64,000 nt of DNA from Panax quinquefolius (taxonomy: Eukaryota; Streptophyta; Magnoliopsida; Apiales; Araliaceae), in assembly GCA_020205615.1 (NCBI GenBank), contig CM035164.1, forward strand, positions 121,268,307-121,332,306. Direction: 5' to 3'. Positions 47,431-61,095 of the stretch are shown piece by piece (position 1 is the stretch's first letter; each line of letters starts with the position of its first letter). A program made the translations under genes and the position numbers. The notes under the pieces were generated by a model. It did no database searches and was not told where the DNA came from. It saw nothing but the letters and a program-made list of their open reading frames with translations.

Positions 47431-48530
47431 TTTACATCACAAGTCCGCATGCATGGTGATTTCTCTTGTTATTCCATTCTTTATTATACCCAAATTGGTT
47501 AAAACTTTGACTTCTATACTCCATGAAATTAGTGGAATATCCTTGATATTTGCGTTTCATCCAATATCTTTTCATGAAAATATTCTTCCGATCATTCTTG
47601 AATTTTACTCTACAAAACAATGATCATATTTGATAATTTGACGTTAATAATTCTGGATAAAATAATTCTTGAACTTGTTTTATTGAATTCTTATATCATT
47701 GTCATCATCCTCATGTTTATATTTTTTTTAAAAGTCATCTGTGGCACAGTAGTGCATAGATGGACTTGGTATGATTATGACCGAGAGACTATTCTTTGTA
47801 ATCATGAATGTAATGTTACAAATGATGTGGTAAAAATCCTCGATTAGTAGTAGTGCATTGATGGACGATTGTTGGCATGATCATGACCATTAATGAATAC
47901 ACAAATATTCTTGGCCCGTAGTGCATGAATAATTGTGGTCGTGATACTAAAGAATATCCTTAATTGGCCGTAGTAAAGGGGTGATTCGATGATGTGGAAT
48001 ATTTATTAAAGCTGAGTCTCAACTATAACAGTGATGAAAAACCTTTTAAAACCTAAAAGATAGTAGACTTTATTTTCTACTTGACTCTTTTAATGGATTG
48101 CATATTCAATGCCGCAGCTTAAACTGGTTGTCTATTGTATTTTATCAGTTTAACATTGTTGAAGACTATTGATAAATTATTCTGCATTATCTTAGTCATA
48201 ATATTTCTTACTGGGCTAGTTGAGCTCACCCTTTCTTTCACTGTTCTCTTGAGAAATGAGAATATAGTTGACGACGAGTCGAAACGAGTGATGGTCCTCA
48301 AGATAGTATTAGTAGTCCTCACTATTCTCGTGAAATAGTGTGATAATAATTGTAATGAGGACTCCTTTTTGAGTTTGTATAATATCTAGTAGACAATATT
48401 TGTATTTAAACTCACGCTTTATGTCGTATTGTACCACGGCGCTTATGTTAGTAAGTTGTATTTAAATTACATACCATGTAAGTGGCGACCCAAGATGGGT
48501 GATGTATACCTAATTTTGGGGGCGTCACGG

Positions 48531-48542
48531 TTGGTATCGAGC
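48531..48542 (+). other. Primer-binding site of element C
   Basis: TTGGTATCGAGC, a one-base-shorter relative of the initiator tRNA-Met site TGGTATCAGAGC. Confidence 0.75.
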
Positions 48543-48712
48543 TTAGGATATGATCCTGGCTAAGATGTGAGAATAGTACTAGGAGGGAGAGACGGGAATA
48601 CCTTCGCTAGTATGACCTACCTAAGTTTATGTGCTATTTTATTGGTTGGTCAGAAGATAGGGATAATTTGTTACATGTCAATTAACCTTTTGTTTTGTGG
48701 CAGTATCTGAAA

Positions 48713-49830
48713 ATGACATCTGAGAATGTTGAGAATAGCAATGGAGCGCAGGCGATCGTTGATTCACCACATATCAATAATCAGGATAATGTGCATCAGG
48801 AAGGCGACAATCCTCATGCAAACAACAACACTGACCAAATGATGAATGATCAAATGTTCAGAGGCTTTATGCAATTTATGCAACAATGAAAGTGAGAGCG
48901 ACTCACAGCCAAAACGTAGGTGGAAACACGGAAAACTCTCGGGCGGTCACCGCTAAACAATTCAAGGAGCTGGGACCACCGGAGTTTAAGGGAGAGCCAA
49001 AACCACTTCTGGTGGAAGCATGGATAAAGCAGATTACCAAGATATTTGATGTCTTGGGATGCTGCTCGAGGAGCAAAAGGTTCCTTTACACGCCTTTATG
49101 TTGCGCGGAGAGGCGGATTACTGGTGGGAATCGGTAAAACGTACTCAACCTGCTGTACTGAAGATATCTTGGGAGAAGTTCCAGGAGCTTTTCAATGACA
49201 AATACTTTCCTGAAAGTATTCGCCACATGAAGGAGGTGGAATTTATCAAGTTGGAACAAAACAATATGACCGTGTCGCAATACGAGGCAAAATTTGCGGA
49301 GTTATCACGGTTAACGTCCCCACTGGTGGATAATGAAGAGAGAATGGCGCGAATGTTTTTAAGAGGTTTAAAGTCGAGATACGTCAACATCTTATTTCTC
49401 ATAAACCGTGTTTGTATTCGATGTTGTAAATAGGGCTCGATTAGTGGAACACGATAATGAGTCAACACAACTAAAAGAGAGCGTGAGCAAAATTATAATA
49501 CCGGCGAGTAGTCATCGAGCGGTGACAACAAGCGTGGAGGGAATCAACAGGGCGATATATGGTAACCACTTGGTGGTAATCGTACAAAACAATAAGAATG
49601 GACATTTCAAGAAACGGAGATTCAACAATGATGGAAAGACGTCGACCCAAAGACCCATTGTTAAGGAAGGAGAAAGACCACTTATATGCTTCAAATGAGG
49701 AGAGAGGGACACATCGGTCAAAATCTGCGTCATCCGCCCAAAGCATGTTATAATTGTGGAAGAAAGGTCACTTAGCTCGATTTTGTTGCCATCACAAAGA
49801 CAAATTCGACTAGGATGGAGGCACCAAAGG
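48713..49830 (+). pseudogene. Element C gag
   Basis: Start ATG 48713 (MTSENVENSNGAQAI). A stop at 48887 and frame changes near 49060, 49375 and 49430 break it. Capsid pieces ELGPPEFKGEPKPLLVEAWI and SWEKFQELFNDKYFPESIRH match element B gag. The zinc knuckles near 49685-49790 are frame-scrambled. Confidence 0.82.
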
Positions 49831-49929
49831 CCATCCCGTAAAATTCAAAACCCAGTAGGTGCAAGAGGAGAAGCGTTTGTTGTGACCTCCCAAAGAGCAA
49901 GGAATCCAATGAGGTCATCACGGGTAAGC

Positions 49930-52900
49930 TTATCATAAACTCTAATGAAGTCTATACTTTATTTGATACCGGGTTCTACCCATTCTTTTATTTCTCCTAC
50001 TTGCGCTCATCGATTAAATTTGACTCGGAGAAATTAGACTTTGACTTATCTGTGGAAACTCCGTTGGGAGAAACCTTCATTACATCCACTTTGCTTATAA
50101 GTCTTGTTTGGTTCAAATCGGTACCCTCACATTACCTGTCGATCTTATTTCATTAAAAATACTTGCATTTGACGTGATTCTAGGGATTGATTGGTTAACT
50201 ACTTATCATGCAAAAATTGATTGTTTTCGTAAGGTTGTTAGCTTTCATATTCCTAATCAACCTATTATCACGAATTCAAACGACCAAACCATTAAAATCA
50301 ATCACGGTCATCTCAAGCCATAAAGCTATTCGCTTATTGAAAACGGATGTCAAGCTTTCTTAGGTCATGTCACAGATTTAAATAAAAATACGTCAGTTTT
50401 AAACGATATTCCTATTGTTAATAAATTTCCTGACGTATTCCCCGAAGAACTTCCTGGCCTACCCCCAGAGCGTGAAATTGAATTTTGTATCGACCTTGAA
50501 CCCATGACAAAACCTATTTCCAAAGCCCCATGTCGAATGGCTCTATTGAACTTCGTGAGTTAAAGACCCAACCGCAGGAATTGTTAGACATCGGCTTTAT
50601 TCGTCCTAGTACTTCTCCTCAATTGCTCTGTTTTCTATTCGTGAAGAAGAAAGATGGGAGTATGCGACTTTGTATTGATTATCTGGAGTTGAATCATGTC
50701 ACCATCAAAATAGGTATCCATTGCCACGTATTGATGACCTGTTTGACCAACATTAAAGGAGCCAAATTCTTTTCAAAGATTGATCTTCGTTTTGATATCA
50801 CCAATTGAAGATTAGAACCGTGACATTCCAAAGACGGCTTCCGAACTCGATGCGGGCATTATGAATTCCTAGTCATGTCCTTTGGATTGACTAATGCTCC
50901 TACGCCTTCATGGATATGATGAACCGAGTATTCAAGGAATATTTAGATCACTTTGTGGTCGCCTTTATTGATGACATCCTTATTTATTCCAAAAGCCGTG
51001 AAGATCATGAAGCAACACTTGAGGTCGACACTCCAAAAGCTTCGTGAATATAAGCTTTATGCCAAGTTGAAGAAATGCGAGTTCGCTTGAAGAAGTAGCA
51101 TTCCTTGGGCACGTGGTATCAAGTCATGGAATATCTGCTGACCCAAAGAAAGATTGAAGCTATTCAAAGTCGGGAACTACCTAAATCGATGGATCGAAGT
51201 CGTAGCTTTCTCGGTTTAATGGTTATTATCGGAGATTCGTGGAAGGATTTTCTCGAATCGCTACTCCATTGACTCAAATTGAATCGGAAAGATACAAATT
51301 TTGGTTGGAGCGAAGAATGTGAGAAGAGTTTTCAAGAACTCAAGAGGAGACTTATTTCAAAGACTGTTACGACAATACCATCCGCTCGGAGGGATTTGTC
51401 ATCTACATGATGCTTGAGCAAAGGGTTGGGATGTGTTCTTATGCAACATGGAAAAGTTATAGCCTTATGCCTCGCGACAACTCAAAGAATATGAGAGGAA
51501 TTATCCTACTCATGATCTAGAGTTAGCAAATTGTTTATCTTCTGCACTTAAAATTTGGAGGCATTACTTGTATGGGGAGAAAGTGGAGATCTTTACGGAT
51601 CATAAAAGCCTCAAATATTTCTTCACTCAAAAGGAACTCAACATGCGACAACGACGTTGGCTTGAACTGCTGAAAGATTATGATCATACCATCCAATACC
51701 ATCCCGGAAAAGCGAACGTGGTAGTGGACGCGATTGAGTAGAAAATCATATGCGCAATCACGAGTGCGATATTGTCAACGTAAAGGCCCATTTTGTGTGA
51801 CTTGCAAAGGATGGAGATAGAGTTAAAGACTCTGGGGACGCGTGTGATGATAAGCGAGTATCTGAGTAGAACCGACTTTAATCGATAAAGTTAAAGTCGC
51901 TCAAGCTACGAGACACAGGAGGATGATGTGTATGAGGAAAAAGTCCAAGAAGGTGCTATATCAAAGCAAGAATCGATGAAGAAGGAATACTTGAGTCAAC
52001 TCTAGACTTTGTGTTCCTAACGACCGATTTAAAGTATAATATCATGATGGAGGCGCATAACACACCATTTGCAATCCATCACAGGAGTACCAAAATGTAT
52101 CATGATATTCGCCATACATTTTGGTGGAGCAATATGAAGAGAGAGATAAGCTATTTGTTTATCTAAAGGTGTCTAACTTGTCAACGAGTTAAAGCGAGCA
52201 TCAAGTACCAAAAGGTCCATTGCAACCACTTGAAATTCCGAATGGAAGTGGGAGCACATTACCATGGATTTCGTTCTGGGCCTTCCTAAGGTTTCTCAAG
52301 GCATTGTTGCGATTTGGGTCATTGTTGATAGATTGACCAAGTCCGCTCATTTCTTACCGATCGAGAAACTTATACACTTGAACGTCTTGCTTCAGATGTA
52401 TATAAACGAGATTGTAAGATCGCATGGTATGCCGCAAGTATCCATAGTTTCGATCGAGACCCAAGATTCACTTCACGATTTTGGGTTAGTTTGCAAAAAG
52501 CTATGGGCACAGACTTTACGATTTAGCTTCGGCATATCATCCTCGACGGACGGACAATCGGAGAGGACTATTCAAACTCTTGAAGATCTATTAAGACTCG
52601 TGTCCTTGATTTCAAGGGGAGTTGGGACAAGTTCTTACCATTGGTGGAGTTTTCCTACAACAACAGCTTATCAAGCAAGTATTGACATGGCTCCATTCAA
52701 GCGTTGTATGGAAGAAAGTGTCGTTCTCCAAGATCTTTGGGATGAGGTGGGTGAAGCAACGTTGTTGGGACCGGAGTTGAATACGTATGACTACTGGAAA
52801 AGATTCAAACGACGATCCGACAACGTATAAAAACCTCACAAAATCGACAAAAGAGTTATGTTGATCTTCATCGAAAGGACGTGGAATTCGATATAGAGAT

Positions 52901-53340
52901 CATGTGTTGTTAAGAGTTGCTCCATGGAAAGGAGTTACAAGATTTGGAAAGAGAGGAAAACTTAATCCTCGATTCATTGGTCCATTTTAATCCTCGATCG
53001 AGTAGGAATCGTGGCCTATAGACTCGCTTTTACTGCAAATATGTCTCGTGTTCATAACGTTTTTCACATATCTATGTTACGTAAATATGTGAAAGACCCG
53101 AACCATATTATTGAGTTAGAACCCATTTAAATAGCGGAAGATTTGGCGTATGAAGAGGTTCCTATTCAAATTTTGGATAAGAAGGAACATATTCTACGCC
53201 TCCAAGGTTATACCTCAAGTCAAAGTTTTGTGGAGGAACCACGATGTTGAGAAATGACTTGGGAGTTAGAATCAAATGAAATCAAGGTATCCTTACCTCT
53301 TCAACATACAGTGTATCGCACCTCTAATTTCGAGGGCTTA
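49930..53340 (+). pseudogene. Element C pol: protease, RT, RNase H, integrase, chromodomain
   Basis: Protease about 49955-50320 (an extra G disrupts the DTGSTHSF motif; then LAFDVILGIDWLTTYHAKID). RT from about 50430: FPDVFPEELPGLPPEREIEF, FVKKKDGSMRLCIDYLELNH and the catalytic [11 protein letters not shown] at 50964-50996. RNase H about 51480-51730 ([20 protein letters not shown]). Integrase about 52260-52830 ([28 protein letters not shown]). Chromodomain remnants 53140-53300. Many single-base indels; not functional. Confidence 0.85.
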
Positions 53341-53348
53341 AATTTCAT

Positions 53349-53360
53349 AAGAAGGGAGGT
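53349..53360 (+). other. Polypurine tract of element C
   Basis: AAGAAGGGAGGT directly before the 3' LTR. Confidence 0.85.
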
Positions 53361-55900
53361 TGTAAGAACCCAAACTTTTATAAATAAAGATGAATTTTTC
53401 TATAAATATTATTTTTGAATATTATGGAATAAATTTAATATAATGTTATAGTTGTGGGTAATATTTATAAATTTTGCAAAGTATGCAAGTTGTTATAAAA
53501 TATTCGTTTGGTGGGGAATATTCTTTTTGTTAGGGAATATTCGTATAAATGGCTCAATCATTGGTGGACCCCATAACGTAATTATTATTTGGATTGAGAA
53601 AACGACAAAATATTTTTTATAAAAATAACTACGGAGGTGTTACCGTTAAAACCGCTTGAACTACCCTATGTGGTAAAAGTACAAGAATACGGCAGTAGTT
53701 GCATGGTAGCACACGGTATTGATTATTGATGCTTACGTGAAGTCACACTCAAATATGCCAATTATTACTACAAGAATTGCTTGATCATATCTCTTATATT
53801 ATTGATTCAATTATTGTCACAAGATCATCCGTATAATATGTTATAGTATTAAATCAATAATTGAGACGACAAGTTATAAATGATTAATAATTGTTGAAAG
53901 ATTAAATATGTGTTGATGAAAAAAAATGATTGTGGTAAGTTTGATTATTTTATGGGGGGCTCATATGTCATCATCTAAGAGTCTCTTCGTCGATAGTAAT
54001 TACCCTTGTGAATAGTATTTACCTTAATCAATAGTAATTACCTTCGTCCAATAGTAATTACCCTTGTGAATAGTATTTACCTTCGTCGATAGTATTTACC
54101 TTCGTTAATAGTAATTACCTTTACCGACGTCCAACCACTTGTCATTTCACATTACAAAGCGCCGAACCACTTGTCGTTTCACATTACAAAGCGTCAAACC
54201 GATTCAAGCCACTTTTTCCTTTTCACACGGCGGTGCTAAGCTAGAAATCTTCTATAAATAGAGGCCTAGGGCTTCATTATTTTCACGAATTCATTCAAGC
54301 TATATAGAGAGAAAGTATAGAGAGAAGAAGAGTATTTTGTTACTACACCGCCAAGCAAAGATTCAATCTCCTACCAAATGTAAGGGTGTTATTCCTTCTT
54401 ATTCATGAAGAGAACTGTTGTTATTCCATTGCTTATTATTCTGCTGGAATAACTCGTGTACTGCTGGTTACCCTATACTTGGTGACGTTCTTCTATGATT
54501 ACATTGGAACATCCTGTGCATGTGTTTTACACCTACACAGTTTCCGCCTTTATTATTCTGTTGGAACATCCATGCTCGTGTGTTTTACACCGACTGGTTT
54601 CGCATTTTTATTATTATTCATTGGAACATCCTCGCTCAGATGTTTTACACCGGACCGGTTCCGCTTTATCATTCTGCTGGAATATCTTATCTCGTGTTTT
54701 TACACCGGATGCGGTTCCATCTTTATTATTCTGTTGGAACATCCTGTTGCGGTGTGAATTTCACGACTTCGTTCCGTTATTATTATTCTGTTGGAATAAC
54801 TCGCCTATCTGCAAGTACCGCATGCACGGGTGATTTCTCTTGTTATTCCATTCTTTATTATACCCAAATGGTTAAAAACTTTGACTTCTATACTCTATGA
54901 AATTAGTGGAATATCCTTGATATTTGCGCTTTCATCCAAAGATCTTTTCATGAAAATATTCTTCCGATCATTCTTGAATTTTACTCTACAAAACAAAGAT
55001 TATATTTGATAATTTGGGCGTTAATAATTCCTGAAAAAATAATTCTTGAACTTGTTTTATTGAATTCTTATATCATTGTCATCATCCTCATGTTTATATT
55101 TTTTAAAAGTCATCTCATGGCACATGGTGTATAGATGGACTTGGTATGATTATGACCGAGACTATTCGAATTAATCATGGACCAGTAATGTTACAAATGA
55201 TGTGGTAAAAATCCTCGATGGTAGTAGTGCATTGATGGACGATTGTTGGCATGATCATGACCATTAATGAATACACAAATATTCTTGGCCCGTAGTGTAT
55301 GAATAATTGTGGTCGTGATACTAAAGAATATCCTTAGCAGTAGTGCGGGGGTGATTCGATGATGTGGAATATTTATTAAAGTGAGTCTCAAATATAACAA
55401 AGTTGATGAAAAACCTTTTAAAACCTAAAAGATAGTAGACTTTATTTTCTACTTGACTCTTTTAATGGATCGTATTCATTGCAGCTTAAACCGGTTGTCT
55501 ATTATATTTTATCGGTTTAACATTGTTGAAGACTATTGATAAATTATTTTGCATTATCTTAGTCATAATATTTCTTCTTTGGGCTAGTTGAGCTCACCCT
55601 TTCTTTCAATCGTTCTCTTCGTGAAATGAGAATATAGCCGGGGCGAGTCGGGAAGCGAGTGATGGTCCTCGAAGATAGTATTAGTAGTCCTCACTATTCG
55701 TGAAATAGTGTGATAATAATTGTAATGAGGACTCCTTTTTGAGTTTGTATAATATCTAGTAGACAATATTTGTATTTAAACTCACGCTTTATATCGTATT
55801 GTACACGGCAGGCTTATGTTAGTAAGTTGTATTTAAATTCTGTACCATGTAAGTGGCAACCCAAGATGGGTGATGTATACCTAATTTTAGGGGCGTCACA
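53361..55900 (+). repeat. Element C 3' LTR (F1)
   Basis: TGTAAGAACCCAAACTTTTA to AGGGGCGTCACA, 2540 bp. Seven 19-bp array units at 53985-54125, as in the 5' LTR. Confidence 0.92.
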
Positions 55901-56166
55901 ATAATAACGGATGGAACCAGGTCCGACGTAAAACACACAAACATGATGTTCCAACGAGAATAATAATAAAGATTTTAACCAGTCCTATTGTAAAACACAC
56001 GAGCGTGATGTTCCAATAGAATAATAATAAAGACGGAACCGTGTCCTGTAAAACACATGTATGTGGATGTTCCAATAGAATAATAATAAAGATTTTAACC
56101 AGTCCATGTAAAACACACGTATGTGATGTTCCAATAGAATAATAGAAGAATGTCACCTAGTATAGG
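55901..56166 (-). repeat. F1 LTR, second piece
   Basis: Continues the minus-strand LTR of 44812-45986 after element C. It is all minisatellite and ends at ACCTAGTATAGGG. GAAGAATGTC occurs at 56145-56154 and again at 56167-56176, bracketing the junction with the next, opposite LTR. Confidence 0.8.
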
Positions 56167-56176
56167 GAAGAATGTC

Positions 56177-58667
56177 AATCAGTGGTGGACCCCATGGCGA
56201 AGTATTATCGTGGTTAAAAATCGACAAAATTATCTTTCTATAAAAATAATAACGGCAGAGGTGTTACCATTAAAACCGTTGAATTACCCTTTAGTAAAAG
56301 TACAGTAATACGCATGGTTGCATAGTAGTACACGGTATTGATTATTGATGCTTACGTGAGAAGTCACTTAGCTATACTCAATTATTGCTACAAGAATTGC
56401 TTGCATCATATCTCTTATATTATTGATTCAATTATTGTCACAAAGATCATCATCGTATAATATGTTATATTATTAATTGAGACGACAAGTTATAAATGAT
56501 TAATAATTGTTGAAAGATTAAAAATGTGTTGATTAAAAATAAAATGATTTGTGGTAATATTTATTCAATCCTTGATGTATATAAAGAGTCTATTATGAGA
56601 CGTTTGTGGTAAGTTTGATTATTTTATGGGGGGCCCATATGTCATCATCTAAGAGTCTCTTCGTCAATAGTAATTACCTTTGTGAATAGTATTTACCTTC
56701 GTGAATAGTATTTACCTTCGTCAATAGTAATTACCTTTGTGAATAGTAATTACCTTTGTGAATAGTAATTACCTTCGTCAATAGTATTTACCTTCGTCAA
56801 TAGTAATTACCTTTGTGAATAGTAATTACCTTCGTCAATAGTAATTACCTTTGTGAATAGTAATTACCTTTGTGAATAGTAATTACCTTCGTCAATAGTA
56901 ATTACCTTCTTCATAGTAGTTGTCCCTTCAATATTATCAAGAGTTAATCGCTTCTTGATTGTTCGAGGGTTAATTACCCTTTGCGAATAGTAGTTGTCTC
57001 TTCATATTACCAAGAGTCATTTTGACCCTTCGTTAAGACCAAGAGCCACCCTCGGTTTTTCTATAAATAGAAAGCTCATTCCTTCATTATTTCTTACGAA
57101 TTCATTGAAACTCTAGAGAGAAAACTATAGAGAAAAGAAGAAAAGTATTCTTCTACTTCACTTTTCCAATATTCAGCTTCTTCTAAGGTAGGGAATATTA
57201 TTTGTTGTACCCGTAAGGGGTGTTACTCTTTCTTATTCATGAAGAGAACTGTTGTTATTCCATTTCTTATTATTCTCATTGGAATAACTTTTGTATACGC
57301 TGGCCTACCCTATACTTGGTGACATTCTTCTATTATTACATTTGGAACATCCTGTCGTATGTTTTTTACACCTGACCTGGTTCCGCTTTTTTATTATTAT
57401 TCTGTTGGAATATCACATGCGTGTGTTTTACACTGACACTGGTTCCATTTTTTATTATTCCGTCTTTATTATTCTGCTTAATATCCTCGTTTATGCTATA
57501 CGCGGACCGGTTCCGCTTTTTTATTATTATTCTGCTGGAACATCCTGCATGCGTGCGTTTTACAATTTACTTCGGTTCCGTTATTTATTATTCTCGTTTG
57601 AATAACTTTGGTCATCTTGGCCTATCGCATGCATGGTGATTTCTTTTGTTATTCCATTCTTTAATATACCCAGTTGGTTAAAACTTTGACTTATACTCCA
57701 TGAAATTAGTAGAATATCCTTGATATTTGCGTTTCATCCAATATCTTTTCATGGAAATATTCTTCGATCATTCTTGAATTTTACTCTACAAAGCAAAGAT
57801 CATGTTGACAATTTGGGCGTTATTAGTTCTGAATAAATTAATTCGTGAATTTGTTTTATTGAATTATTATGTCATTGTCATCATCCTCATGTTATATTAT
57901 GTTATCTTTGGCTTACGTGCATAGATGAACTTAGTATGATTATGACGAGGATCATTCTTGTATAATCATGGCTTGATATAAATGATGTGACAAAAGTCAT
58001 CAAATGGCTGTAATGCGGTGATGGATAGTTTTGGTATGATTATGACCGGGGGTGATTCGGTATAGTCATGACCATTGATAATTTGATGAAAATCCTTGTC
58101 CGTGGTACAGGGGATGATTAGATATTGTGGTTTATTCATTAAACCGAGTCTTAGTGATAAAAATTGATGAAAACCTTTTTAAAACCTAAAAGATAGTAGA
58201 CTTTATTTTCTACTGACTCTTTTAATGGATTGCGTATTCAATTCCGTTAAGCTTAAACCGGTTGTCTATTGTATTTTATCGCTTTAACATTGTTGAAGAC
58301 TATTGATAATTTATTCGCATTATCTTAGTTATAATATTTCTTCTTTGGGTTAGTTGAGCTCACCCTTTCTTTCACCGTTTCTTCTGTGAAATGAGAATAT
58401 AGTTTGGGATGAGTCGGGAAAAGAGTGATGGTCTTGAAGATAGCATTAGTAGTCCTCACTATTACATTAAATAGTGTGACAATAAATGTAATGAGGACTC
58501 ATAAGTATGGATATTGTCTAAATGACAATATTCCTATTAGAACTCTCAGTTTATGTATTGTCGTATGTTACACGACAGATGTATAATTAAGTTTGTATTT
58601 GAATTTATGTACCATGTAAGTGGCGACCCAAGATGGGTGACGTATACCTAATTTTGGGGGCGTCACA
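56177..58667 (+). repeat. F1 LTR, 5' LTR of element D, start truncated
   Basis: Begins within the LTR at AATCAGTGGTGGACCCC (the first 180 or so bases are missing) and ends GGGGGCGTCACA. It has an expanded 19-bp array and a longer leader with TATA at 57062. Confidence 0.88.
56655..56935 (+). repeat. 19-bp array in element D LTR, 13 units
   Basis: Thirteen units of AATAGTAATTACC or AATAGTATTTACC with linkers CTTTGTG or TTCGTC; about twice the number in element C. Confidence 0.92.
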
Positions 58668-59940
58668 GTTGGTATCAAAGCTTAGGGATATGATCCCTGG
58701 CTGAGATGTGAGATAAGAACTAGGAGGGGAGAGATGGGGAATTCCTTCTCTAGTATGACCTACCTAAATTTATTTGGTATTTAATTGGTCGGTCAGAGTA
58801 TAGGGATAATATGTGATATGTTAATTAACCCTTGTTTTGTGACAATGTTTGAGAATGACATCTGAAAATGCTGAGATAAGCAATGAAGCACATGAGAGTG
58901 TTGATTCAGCTCAAACTAAAGGTAACGACCAACAATACGATAATAATCATCTTCGGTGGCAACATGCTATCGAACAATGATAACCATCGTGGGGGAAATT
59001 ATCATGCTAAGAATGGTAACCACTTCGGTGGTAATCATGACAAAGATAATAGAAGTGAAAATTGCAAGAAGAGAAGGTCATTTATCTCAATTTTGTTATG
59101 CACCAAAGTCAAGTCTAGCTGGGACGGTGGCACCAAAGGTGGATATGGACAAAACAAAGTCGTTGGTTTTAGGAAGTGCATTTTTCATGACTTCTCAAAA
59201 GCGAGTAAACCGAACGAAGTTAGCACGGGTTAGTTAATTATAAATTAAAGTCTATACCTTATAAGATACCGGTTCTACCCATTATTTTATCTCTCTTGCT
59301 TGCGTTCAACGTTTAAATTTGACTCGGGAGAAGTTAGACTTTGACTTATTGGTTGAAACTTCGTTAGTAGGAGCCTTCGTTATCGCTTACTATTTTAAAT
59401 CTTGTTTGATTCAAATAAACACTTTCACGTTACTTCGTCGATCTTATCTTTTGAAAATACTTGCCTTTGATGTGATTTTAGGAATCAATTGGTTAACTAC
59501 TCATCATGCTTTTCGTAAGGTTGTTAGCTTTTATATTCATAACCAACTTTGTTGTGCAAATTCAAGTAACCAAACTACTAAAGTCAATTATTGTCATATC
59601 AAGCCATAAATAAAGAGCCCCAACCTTTCGTTGTTGACTTCCTTGTGTGGAATGCACCGCTTTAACTTTACGTAGGCGACATCGTGAATGAAGATGACAA
59701 GTTTATAGGTATCATTGTGAGGTGCTATCTAGGTTAAGGGATAGAAGTCACAGTTGGTATCAATGGGACGTACTATCCAAGTCTTGGATGAGAGTCACAG
59801 TTTTGAATGATATTTCTATTATTAATAAATTTCCTGGTGTATTCTTGAAAACTTCTTAGCCTACTTAGAGCGTGAAATCGAATTTCATATTGACCCCAAT
59901 ACAATACCCATTTCTTAAACCCTCAAATATTTCTTCAACT
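58668..59940 (+). pseudogene. Element D interior: primer site, gag ends, protease, RT scraps
   Basis: Primer site TTGGTATCAAAGC at 58669-58681. gag ATG 58855 (MTSENAEISNEAHESVDSAQ) runs straight into the C-terminal linker (NDNHRGGNYHAKNGNHFGGN) and one knuckle remnant (HLSQFCYAPKS); the capsid domain is deleted. Protease about 59265-59610 keeps DTGSTH and DVILGINWLTTHHAF. After 59611 only scraps of spacer, RT and RNase H (to about 59935) remain. Confidence 0.8.
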
Positions 59941-59944
59941 AAAA

Positions 59945-61095
59945 TGAACAGTTTACGTGGTTTATGATGAAAGTCATAATAAAAGCATTGGACTAATGAA
60001 AATCATGGGTATACATGGTATTAGTAAGTGTTATGATGAGTTATGTTGGTTAGTATGTGAAAACATGAAAGTTTCTTAAAAATCACAAGGAGTTAAAAAC
60101 CAGATTTTGGTGAAAAACGTAACATGAAATTCAATTGACCAAATCTCCTATTATATTTTGAATTTTTGAGTTTGGTCAAGTCCTAGAGTTAGATCTATGA
60201 GTTACCTAACTAATCCAAGTGGAATCACTGAAAAAGGTGTTGTAGATTTTCGTGTGGGGATCGATTTTAGCAAAGGAGTCAAAACTTCAAAATGTCCAAA
60301 AAGCCTGCTGCCACGTTTTTTAAGGGCTGTTTCGGCCACTAAATTTATGTGAAAAATTCTGGCCTTTTGGGACATGAAAATATATGTTATAAAGTACCTC
60401 CTGTCCAAAAATGAGCTCATTCTGACTTAAAATGAACAAGTTATGACCATTTCAATATTTAGTTTTTTTTTGACGAAAAATGCTATAACTGGAGTTCTAT
60501 AACTCCGATGACCATGAAATTTAAACTGGAGGCTCACATTAACATGTGTAAGGTCCTGCCAAGATTTGGGAATTTTTGGAGTTAAACTTGAGGTAGCTAA
60601 TTTCTTAAGGAATTAATTAGAAATTGATTTTGAAAAATAGTAAATGAATTTTAAAATTCAAGAAAAATATATTTTAATCATGGGACTATATTATGCTAAA
60701 TTCCAGAAAAGAAATATTTTTGGGACTGATTTGGTATTTTCATGAAAATAGTTTAGTTACTGAACATATGAGTTAAATATGTTATGTGAAATATAAAGTT
60801 GAAAATAGGATTTTATGGCTAGAGAATCCTATATAGAGTATATGCATATTTTTTTTGATGAGGATTTGATAATTGGTGATGATATCTTATGAGTATGACA
60901 TTTTGAATGATTAAATGCATTATATGGTAAAAGCGTAAACAATTGAGATAAATTGTTTATAAATTTAAGTGAGTGATTAAAATATTGTTATAATATTAAT
61001 GATATTAGATTATGAGATTATTAAGTGATTGATAACATGGGGATATTCTTGAATCTGGATAAATTATATTATAAATGTTTAATATTTATCCTTTA
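59945..61095 (+). repeat. F2 LTR middle fragment
   Basis: 60600-61030 is the diverged complement of 37850-38240 in the F2 LTR (for example TTAGTAAATGAATTTTAAAA, GGGACTATATTATGCTAAAT). The left part, with paired GAGTTCTATAACTCC-type phrases, matches less clearly. Confidence 0.65.

Larger units (their letters stand above)
45987..48529 (+). repeat. Element C 5' LTR (F1)
   Basis: TGTAAGACCCGACTTTTATA to GGGGGCGTCACG, 2543 bp. It contains seven 19-bp array units, a TATA box and a minisatellite of about six units. Confidence 0.92.
45987..55900 (+). mobile_element. Element C: full-structure Tekay/Del-like chromovirus, decayed
   Basis: LTRs 45987-48529 and 53361-55900 with primer site, gag, protease, RT, RNase H, integrase and polypurine tract in order; 9.9 kb. 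Flanks ATAGT (45982-45986) and ATAAT (55901-55905) agree at four of five bases. It lies inside an opposite-strand F1 LTR whose halves match on both sides, which confirms the insertion. All genes carry stops or shifts. Confidence 0.92.

Noticed and set aside
47106..47459. ORFs with repeated GTSCLCVLHRT-like phrases in LTRs (also 12961, 41195, 54386, 57291, 62876)
   Set aside because: Translations of the LTR minisatellite, open by chance in several frames and both orientations.
56655..56935. Regular 19-bp repeats resembling a CRISPR array
   Set aside because: No unique spacers, located inside a plant LTR, and the units vary in sequence.
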